This document shows, piece after piece, positions 58,191 to 64,000 of a stretch of 64,000 nt of DNA. The DNA comes from Nocardia sp. NBC_00508 (lineage in GTDB: Bacteria; Actinomycetota; Actinomycetes; Mycobacteriales; Mycobacteriaceae): the NCBI RefSeq assembly GCF_036346875.1, contig NZ_CP107852.1, forward strand, positions 7,440,001-7,504,000. The letters are read 5' to 3'. The notes beneath the pieces were generated by a model. The model made no database searches and was not told the origin of the DNA. It was given only the letters and a program-made list of their open reading frames with translations. Within the stretch, counting starts at the first letter, position 1. Each line of letters begins with the position of its first letter. The position numbers were made by a program, and so were the translations under genes.

Positions 58191-59159
58191 CTACTGCTCG
58201 GTGAGTGGACCGCCCTGATCGGCGCCTCGGTCCGCCTGAATGCGAGGCAGGACGAGATCGCCGATCGTGCGGGCGGTGTCGAACGGCTGCTGGTGGGTGC
58301 AGTCGAACTCGACAACCGGCCACCCGGTGTCAGCGAGCTCGGCGGCGACTTCGTGGAATCGGTCGGACTGGATCCGGCTGCTGTCGCTGGCGCGTTCGAA
58401 TCGATCGTGCGCGCCTCGTGTCATGAGCCGTAATGCCAGGGCGCGGACGTCGGCGTGCAGAATCACCGCCAAATCTGGCACCCGTACATCGTGATTGAGC
58501 TGCCACACCAACCACGGGTCGAGGCCATCGAGTACTTGCAGCACGAGCGAGGACGGCAGATAGCGGTCACAGACCACAACCGCGCCCGCCTCGATCGCCC
58601 TGACGATCTCACTGGCAAGTTGATGATGCCGATCGCCAGCAACCAAGCACGCCAACGCGATTCCCCGATAGGTGTCGGCCTGCGCACGGATAAGATCGCC
58701 GAGCACTGTAGGGCTGGGCTGTGCCGTGGCGTGCACACGCACCCCTCGGCTGCGCAGGTAGCCGACAAGCTCGCGGATAGTACTGGACTTGCCAACCCCT
58801 CCCGGCCCGTCGAGAGTAACCAGCATGCCTGCACCGGTCATCGTATCCGTATTTTCGGGTCGCACCTGATGACTCATGGGTTCTTCTCCGTCCATTCCCA
58901 GGGCGGCCTGGCCGATGGTTGCCCCTCGAATATCACGCTGACACGGCTCCAGATAAAGGCGTTCGTTGGGCAAACGAGGCAGTCCAGCTGCGTCGCCAGG
59001 GATCACGGTCACCGCATCTGGATAGTGGTAAGCGCGCCAGTCCTGCACGAAGCGCAACGCGGCCGTCAGACAGGCGGCGAAATCAAGACGCACATCATGG
59101 AGCTGGACCGATAGATGAACGTCGCCTTCTTCGGGTCGCGGCGACAGCTGCGAATCCAC
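58191..59159 (-). CDS. Thymidylate-kinase-like P-loop NMP kinase with unusual N-terminal region
   Basis: The open frame from GTG 59159 encodes 322 residues. The C-terminal 210 residues are a dTMP-kinase-like domain: LVTLDGPGGVGKSSTIRELVGYL (P-loop), VVVCDRYLPSSLVLQVLDG (DRY/S substrate motif), VPDLAVILHADVRAL and a lid with RLMTRGAHDRFERA. The first 95 residues are unrelated to kinases. An internal ATG at 58877 with GGAGAAGAACCC ahead of it could start a normal-sized 228-residue kinase. GTG 59159 lies 4 bp after the preceding gene's stop, so either a fusion or two in-frame products are possible. In this cluster it may phosphorylate a modified deoxynucleotide (inference). Confidence 0.83.
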   Translation of the reverse strand: MDSQLSPRPEEGDVHLSVQLHDVRLDFAACLTAALRFVQDWRAYHYPDAVTVIPGDAAGLPRLPNERLYLEPCQRDIRGATIGQAALGMDGEEPMSHQVRPENTDTMTGAGMLVTLDGPGGVGKSSTIRELVGYLRSRGVRVHATAQPSPTVLGDLIRAQADTYRGIALACLVAGDRHHQLASEIVRAIEAGAVVVCDRYLPSSLVLQVLDGLDPWLVWQLNHDVRVPDLAVILHADVRALALRLMTRGAHDRFERASDSSRIQSDRFHEVAAELADTGWPVVEFDCTHQQPFDTARTIGDLVLPRIQADRGADQGGPLTEQ

Positions 59160-59163
59160 GACG

Positions 59164-59643
59164 TCACCGCCTGCGCTGCGGTTGGCAAGCTCGAACGCAC
59201 TCGATGACAGCCATGCCGGATGGGCGGAAGGCGTTGCGTGGTGGTGTCACCCAGACGCGGAATCCCGCCTGCCGGGCGCCGGGCGACGGCAACGCGATTT
59301 GCGCACCGAAGCGCGATACCGAAACGTTGAGCCGGAACAACTCAGCAAACAGCCTGTTCTCGTCCGGCACATCCGGGACGATGAGAAAAGTCCATCGTTT
59401 CGAGCGCGGATGCGAGACGATCGGACCGAGCTGCACACCCTGACTGTGCATACGGGCCTTCACGGCAGCGCCGAGCAGATGAGGCATGGTTATCGCGCCA
59501 ACTCTGCCCATAGGCACGATGATGCTTCCGAGTTCGGGCTGAAGCCGTGCAGGTAGTCCGCAGGTCTCTCGATAAAAACGGCACCGTGTCAAAGCCGTAT
59601 CGGCCTGTACAGGCGGCAGCACTCGAGTTTTGTCCAGCCCCAT
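59164..59643 (-). CDS. Conserved actinobacterial protein of unknown function, first gene of the cluster operon
   Basis: A 159-residue protein from ATG 59643 with GGGAGA ahead of it; the frame is open to 59817. Conserved-looking blocks are DTALTRCRFYRETCGLPARLQPELG, PMGRVGAITMPHLLGAAVKARM, GPIVSHPRSKRWTFLIVPDVP and LFAELFRLNVSVSRFGAQIALPSP. The pattern resembles proteins often found next to XRE-TPR regulators in Streptomyces and Nocardia, and weakly the N-terminal part of bifunctional primase/polymerases. Function not known. It is divergent from the regulator gene. Confidence 0.62.
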   Translation of the reverse strand: MGLDKTRVLPPVQADTALTRCRFYRETCGLPARLQPELGSIIVPMGRVGAITMPHLLGAAVKARMHSQGVQLGPIVSHPRSKRWTFLIVPDVPDENRLFAELFRLNVSVSRFGAQIALPSPGARQAGFRVWVTPPRNAFRPSGMAVIECVRACQPQRRR

Positions 59644-59870
59644 CCCCAGTCTCCCTGCTCGTGGTGTGATGAGCACCCGGCGCCGAGGAGCATGCGCCAC
59701 CGACCGACCGCTCACGGTGGTCGGTGTGTCGTTGCGGGGCAACGACATCGACCCGGTACCGGGTGCGGGTCCAGAATCCGGTGACGAGGCGATGCAATAC
59801 AGGTACGCAGCAGGCATTTTGGTCCTACTCTTCCGGTATTCGACACGTCGAGGTGAGGGGTGGGCCAGCG

Positions 59871-61214
59871 ATGATCCACAAATGGAGTGGTGCCGATGTT
59901 CTGGTGCTTCGTACGGCGATGCGGCTGACGCAGGAGGAATTCGCGGCGGTCTGTGGGCGTGCGGTGCGAACGGTCGGAAAGTGGGAACAGCAGGGCAAGG
60001 AAGCCCCGCTGAGCCCGCGGTCCTCGGATGTCATGGACACGCTGCTAGACGGTCTCAGCCCCGAGCAGGCGTACAGGTTCTATTACGAAGGTGCATCGCT
60101 CACGCCTGCGATTGCCACCCTGTCGCCGCCGACCCGCCTACACTCGCCTCTGGATGTCGAATTGCGGACGTGGGTCGAGATGAATCGGCGTGAGTTGCTC
60201 TCTCTGTTCGGTGGCGTTGCTGGTGGGCTGCCCGCTGTCGCCGCAATCTTGGCTGGTCTGGATCCAGACGAGCAACGCCGAGTTGGTGAAGTACTCATCC
60301 GGCCCGACCGGGTGGACAACGTCACCATCGGTCACATCGAGGCTGCGCTGGAGATTGCGCTGTCGCAGAACGACCTCTACGGTCCCCACACAGTAATTCC
60401 GATGGTCTCCGCTCAGCAGGCGATCGCATCCGCTCTGCTGCGGCAGGCGCCCAGCCACTTGCGGCCGCGATTGCTGACACTCCATAGCCAGCTCGCGCAG
60501 CTGGCCGGGTGGATGCACTTCGACCTGCGTGACTTCCGTTCCGCTAATTCCAACTACGAGCAGGCCCGCGAATCCGCGCACGACGCTGGTCACGACGCAC
60601 TCGTCGCCCTCGTCCTGTGTAACCTGAGCTACCTCGCCACCTGGCGCGGATCTCCACGGACAGGGATCGATCACGCGGTGGCCGCGCAGAACTGGGCACG
60701 AAGCGTCGATGATCGCCTGCTACGCGCCTACGCCGATGACATCACCGCGTTCGGCTACGCCACCACCGGACGTCATCAGGCGTGTGTCACGGCGCTCGAC
60801 GCTGCCGACGCCATCTTGGATGACGTTCCACCAGAGGAGAACTCTGTCGCCTACTTCCATGGGCCAGGTCTTTCGCTTGCGTTTCGAAGCGACTGCATGT
60901 ATCGGCTCGGATGTGCGCCCGAGGCGCAGGATGCGGCCGAATCGTCGCTCGCTCTCATCGGCGAGGGCTTCACGCGCAATCGAGCACTGGCCTACATCGA
61001 CCTCGCGCATGCCCATATCTCGGCGTGGGAGATAGACGAAGCCGCAAAAGGTATCGGCAAGGCAGCCGGTCTAGCCATCGAGTGCCGTTCAGACCGGCTC
61101 ATCGGCATCATCGCTGATGCGCGATCAGAGCTCGATCAATGGACTGATGCTCTGTGCGTGCGTGAGCTCGACCAATTGCTGATGGACTATGGACTCCCCA
61201 GCTCCCGGATATAG
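59871..61214 (+). CDS. XRE-type helix-turn-helix regulator with TPR domain
   Basis: A 447-residue regulator. Residues 5-60 carry the helix-turn-helix (VLVLRTAMRLTQEEFAAVCGRAVRTVGKWEQQG). The remaining 380 residues are TPR-like helices (LQSQLAQLAGWMHFDLRDFRSANSNYEQARESA-type repeats, LRAYADDITAFGYATTGRHQACVTALDAADAIL). This plan matches Streptomyces/Nocardia regulators that respond to peptides or nucleotides. It is divergent from the base-processing operon and overlaps the convergent GNAT gene by 28 bp. Its third-position G/C looks lower than in the core genes, suggesting transfer. Confidence 0.82.
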   Translation: MIHKWSGADVLVLRTAMRLTQEEFAAVCGRAVRTVGKWEQQGKEAPLSPRSSDVMDTLLDGLSPEQAYRFYYEGASLTPAIATLSPPTRLHSPLDVELRTWVEMNRRELLSLFGGVAGGLPAVAAILAGLDPDEQRRVGEVLIRPDRVDNVTIGHIEAALEIALSQNDLYGPHTVIPMVSAQQAIASALLRQAPSHLRPRLLTLHSQLAQLAGWMHFDLRDFRSANSNYEQARESAHDAGHDALVALVLCNLSYLATWRGSPRTGIDHAVAAQNWARSVDDRLLRAYADDITAFGYATTGRHQACVTALDAADAILDDVPPEENSVAYFHGPGLSLAFRSDCMYRLGCAPEAQDAAESSLALIGEGFTRNRALAYIDLAHAHISAWEIDEAAKGIGKAAGLAIECRSDRLIGIIADARSELDQWTDALCVRELDQLLMDYGLPSSRI

Positions 61215-61744
61215 ACGTCGAATTCCGGTGATACGAACCCCGGCGTGCTCTGCCGCCCAACCAGCCACCATCCACCGAGCGCTCGATAGAACGCATGCGA
61301 GTCTTCAGCCTGCGGCTGGACCGCCAGCGTCGCCCGCTCCTCGGGTCGACTGTCGAGCAGCGTATCCAGCAGTCGGCGGCCGTTACCATGTCGGCGCATC
61401 GGCTCCTGGACGGCGAGATCGATCACCGCGAAAGTCCGACCAGGCCATTCACGCGTGACATCCGCGGGTACCGGCTGTTGGAACCCGTCCCACCATACGG
61501 TGTTGATGGTCAGTGTGCTTCCGTAGACGAACCCCGATAGGGCGCCGCCGGATTCCGCGAGAGCGATGCCGAAGCTCGGCAAGTCGATCATCTTGGAGAG
61601 CATCTGCCGATGCCGCTGCGACTCGGTCGCCGGCCAGACGAACGGGGGTGCTGAGAATGCTTCGTCATACAGCTCGCAGATCGCATCGAAGTGATGCCGT
61701 GCATCCTCGGCGGTTCCGATCCGGACCGATGTCACGTCGTCCAT
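61187..61744 (-). CDS. GNAT-family N-acetyltransferase
   Basis: A 185-residue protein: TFAVIDLAVQEPMRRHGNGRRLLDTLLDS is the acetyl-CoA-binding motif A with R/Q-x-x-G-x-G/A spacing, and ATLAVQPQAEDSHAFYRALGGWWL is motif B. It acetylates an amine of unknown nature. ATG 61744 is chosen; ATG 61756 is in frame. Convergent with the XRE-TPR regulator gene and adjacent to repeat V2, so it is the right-hand member of the accessory cluster. Confidence 0.84.
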   Translation of the reverse strand: MDDVTSVRIGTAEDARHHFDAICELYDEAFSAPPFVWPATESQRHRQMLSKMIDLPSFGIALAESGGALSGFVYGSTLTINTVWWDGFQQPVPADVTREWPGRTFAVIDLAVQEPMRRHGNGRRLLDTLLDSRPEERATLAVQPQAEDSHAFYRALGGWWLVGRQSTPGFVSPEFDVYIRELGSP

Positions 61745-61964
61745 GGACCCGACCATAGATTCGAACAGACGAGCATGAGCGGAGCACTCCTCCGGACGAG
61801 TTGGCTGGGCGCTCACCATCGGGCCACCATGCGGATGGTCTCGGCCTGGTACTCCGAACCCTTCGGCCGCGATCGAGTCGATCAATATCGTTCGTCGGTG
61901 GCTGGCAGCGCACTCTGACATGGCGGTGGTTCAGCAGGTCGAGAACGAATACCAATCGACGGTT

Positions 61965-62309
61965 GCATTGGTCGGATAGGGCTGGCATGGCATCGGAGGA
62001 GTTGGCGGCGCTGCGCAGCGCGTGCGAAGCGTTTGGGTTCGACCCCACAGCTGCGGAACTCATCCACCATTCCAGCAATGCCGTCTACGTTCTGCCTCGA
62101 CAGAGTCAGGCCGATACGAAGAACAGACCGGCGCCATAGGCGTCGCGAGCGGAGACGAAGAAGCCCTCGTCCGTTTCCCGGAGGGCCACGCCGGAATTCT
62201 CGATGAGGCTGCGCGCGACGGCGAGATCGTCGACCGCGATGGTCATGGCGGCCAGATATGACGGCGCGGGTGCCGGTTCGCCCGGCAGCACCGCCTCGGC
62301 TTGTGACGC
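61965..62309. repeat. Direct repeat V2
   Basis: Second copy of the repeat at 44851-45195. It covers the phosphotransferase remnant and the last codons of the intact VOC gene, which identifies this copy as the resident one. Confidence 0.9.
61987..62139 (+). pseudogene. Phosphotransferase N-terminal remnant (copy 2)
   Basis: Fifty-one codons, MASEELAALRSACEAFG... with ELIHHSSNAVYVLP, truncated at the VOC gene end in the same place as copy 1. It shares an antisense overlap of about 34 bp with the VOC stop. Confidence 0.5.
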
Positions 62310-62999
62310 GCGCACTAGCTCCAGCTGTCCGGCGCCCATTTCCAGCACCGTCCGCGGTCCTTTGCGCACGACGGGCGCGCCCAGTATCCGGGCGTAACGG
62401 TCGATGATCGCGTCGGCCTCGGCGTCGGCCGCGACGATCAGCACCGCGGCGATGGCGCGTGCTCCGTTCGGGTGCGACAGGTAGCGCGGTTGGTGCACGT
62501 ACTCGCGGGTGAGATGCTGGGCGACGCCGAGCATCGCCTCCGGCGTCGAAGTCGGGTCCACGTGCACGGCCCGTGCACGCACGGTGCGGACGCCGTCCTC
62601 GGTCTCGACATCGCGCTCCAGGTCGAGCACGCCGGTTGCTCGCACACCTGCCGCGACGAGTTGCTCCCGCGCCGCCTCCGCGTCGCCGGTTTCGAGATTG
62701 AGCAGGCGGAATCCTTCGTACTGGTCGGCCATCGCCTTGGTGTGCCACGGGTCCGGTGCGGACTCGTCCACGATGCCGAGCAATTCGAGGTAGGAGCCGC
62801 CGAACAGGGCGCACCGGTTGGCCGTGCCGCCCTGCACCGGCGCCTCGCCCGGACGTGCGCTCAGCAGGTGGCGCGAGCGCGGACTCAGTGTGAATCCCAG
62901 GTCGAGGTAGCGGCGTTCCAGACCGTCGAGATCGCGGGTCAGAATGCCGGTGTGGTGAATGGCGTCGATTGTTCTCTGCACGCCGTCAATGCTCGCCAT
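62106..62999 (-). CDS. VOC-superfamily (glyoxalase-like) protein
   Basis: A 297-residue protein with two vicinal-oxygen-chelate-type modules: IDAIHHTGILTRDLDGLERRYLDLGFTLSP at the N-terminus and SYLAAMTIAVDDLAVARSLIENSGVALRE at the C-terminus, with a region between (AMLGVAQHLTREYVHQPRYL). This is the Glyoxalase_3-like family; metal ligands are only partly visible (His in IHHTG), and substrate is unknown. Divergent from the Lrp-type regulator, which may control it. Its 3' end is duplicated at 44992-45201. Confidence 0.84.
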   Translation of the reverse strand: MASIDGVQRTIDAIHHTGILTRDLDGLERRYLDLGFTLSPRSRHLLSARPGEAPVQGGTANRCALFGGSYLELLGIVDESAPDPWHTKAMADQYEGFRLLNLETGDAEAAREQLVAAGVRATGVLDLERDVETEDGVRTVRARAVHVDPTSTPEAMLGVAQHLTREYVHQPRYLSHPNGARAIAAVLIVAADAEADAIIDRYARILGAPVVRKGPRTVLEMGAGQLELVRASQAEAVLPGEPAPAPSYLAAMTIAVDDLAVARSLIENSGVALRETDEGFFVSARDAYGAGLFFVSA

Positions 63000-63067
63000 G
63001 TGCGCCCATAGCGCGGCGTCACCGCGGCCGATACGCCGGATTCCGACATTTGCCCTACCCTGACGTG

Positions 63068-64000
63068 GTGGATTCGGTCATCTTGGACGACGTCGACCGA
63101 AGGCTGCTGCACGCGTTGCAACTCGACGGCCGCGCGCCGTTCAGCAGGCTCGCGCCGGTGCTGGACGTTTCCGAGCGCACCCTGGCCCGGCGCTACCGGC
63201 GACTGCTGTCGACCGGCGCACTGCGGGTGACCGGGCTCGCCGACACCAAACGCGCGGGCCATGCCGAATGGCTGGTCCGCCTGCGGGTGCGACCGGATGC
63301 CACGGCCGCGCTGGCACGCGGGCTGGCACGCCGCATCGATACCGCCTGGGTGACGGTCATGTCCGGCGGAGCCGAGCTCGCCTGCCTATTCCGCGTCCCG
63401 GACGAAGCGCCGCTGCCCGAACTGGCACGCCACCCGGCCGTCCTCGCCGTCGACGCACATCAGGTGCTGCGGCATCTCATGCAACGCCGTTGGCAGGGCC
63501 GTATGTCGGCGCTGTCGGCCGAGCAGAGCGCGGCAGTGCGCCCGCCCGAGTCCACGCCGCACGCGCCGCTGGTCCTGACCGACCTCGACGAGCGCCTGCT
63601 TCCGGTGCTGGCCGCTGACGGCAGGGCGGCGTATCCGCAGCTCGCGAGGGCGGTCGGCTGGTCGGAATCCGCTGTGCGGCGGCGGGTCGAGGAATTGCGC
63701 CGCGGCGGGATGCTCGGGTTCGACGTCGAGATCGATCCCGTGCTGTTCGGGTTCACCGTGCAAAGCTTGCTCTGGTTGTCGGTCAGCCCCGGTCGTCTGC
63801 TCACCGTCGCGGACGCGCTCGCCGCCGATCCCGAAGCGGGCTTCGTCGGCGTGATGACCGGCCCGCACAACCTGCTGGTGTGCATCGTCTGCCGCGACAC
63901 CGATGCCTTGTTCCGCTACACCACCGAGCGGATCGGGTCGCTGCGCGGGATCGAACGGATGGAGATCAGTCCGATCAGCGGCTACGCCAAGCGCGCCGCA
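63068..64000 (+). CDS. Tandem Lrp/AsnC-family regulator (partial at right edge)
   Basis: The frame opens with GTG 63065 or 63068 and is still open at the window end (311 codons). It consists of two Lrp-like units in tandem. The first has DDVDRRLLHALQLDGRAPFSRLAPVLDVSERTLARRYRRL and an effector-like segment. The second has TDLDERLLPVLAADGRAAYPQLARAVGWSESAVRRRVEEL and ends in the RAM-like FGVMTG... region. This fused layout is common in actinobacteria. It is divergent from the VOC gene. Confidence 0.86.
   Translation, partial: MDSVILDDVDRRLLHALQLDGRAPFSRLAPVLDVSERTLARRYRRLLSTGALRVTGLADTKRAGHAEWLVRLRVRPDATAALARGLARRIDTAWVTVMSGGAELACLFRVPDEAPLPELARHPAVLAVDAHQVLRHLMQRRWQGRMSALSAEQSAAVRPPESTPHAPLVLTDLDERLLPVLAADGRAAYPQLARAVGWSESAVRRRVEELRRGGMLGFDVEIDPVLFGFTVQSLLWLSVSPGRLLTVADALAADPEAGFVGVMTGPHNLLVCIVCRDTDALFRYTTERIGSLRGIERMEISPISGYAKRAA

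Noticed and set aside
1..64000. tRNA, rRNA, CRISPR arrays, intact insertion sequences or prophage genes
   Set aside because: None recognised on reading; I could not run covariance or profile searches, so small RNAs may be missed.

Overview
The window is high-GC actinobacterial DNA, most likely from Nocardia or a close mycolic-acid-containing relative. The pointers are a GT87 mannosyltransferase of the mycobacterial PimE/Rv2181 type, UdgX with the KRRIHK loop, a UsfY-RsbW-SigF stress system, an Hrp1-like CBS protein, a single-chain long-chain acyl-CoA carboxylase, an EthA-like monooxygenase and an ectABCD operon. No rRNA, tRNA, CRISPR array or intact transposon was recognised.

Layout. 1-9.5 kb: mannosyltransferase end, UdgX, flavin reductase, APC transporter, small redox genes, and a membrane Ser/Thr kinase with DFN in place of DFG. 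9.7-12.8 kb: a Pro/Ser-rich TPR/Sel1-like protein and an erm 23S rRNA methyltransferase preceded by what looks like a leader-peptide attenuator. 13-18.1 kb: ectABCD, every junction a 4-bp overlap, just downstream of a two-component system on the same strand. 18.5-31.1 kb: a SigF general-stress region (rsbW-sigF, PAS-ANTAR, STAS, chaB, usfY, hrp1-like, BON, glycosyltransferases, FAD-Rieske enzyme). At least eight GTTT/GTTA-N14-16-GGGTAY-like promoters were found by eye in its intergenic gaps, several divergent and overlapping. 31.2-43.5 kb: SDR, PP2C phosphatase, AraC regulator, pentapeptide protein, LCC with a divergent TetR around a 26-bp perfect palindrome, EthA-like monooxygenase, and a cationic amino acid transporter.

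43.4-62.3 kb is a mosaic accessory region. The 3' end of the transporter (P) and a phosphotransferase-remnant/VOC-gene junction (V) each occur twice as direct repeats in the interleaved order P1-V1-P2-V2. Between V1 and P2 lie two paralogous units, each an NDH-2-like flavoprotein plus an ECF41-type sigma factor, in opposite orientation and sharing promoter boxes, with NmrA/QOR2 reductases and a TetR regulator between them. Between P2 and V2 lies a compact cluster: NUDIX hydrolase, B12-type radical SAM enzyme, HhH-GPD DNA glycosylase, thymidylate-kinase-like protein with an extra N-terminal region, a protein of unknown function, a divergent XRE-TPR regulator and a GNAT acetyltransferase. This nucleotide/base-processing cluster is the best candidate for an undescribed system. 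The window ends with the intact VOC gene and a tandem Lrp/AsnC regulator cut by the right edge.
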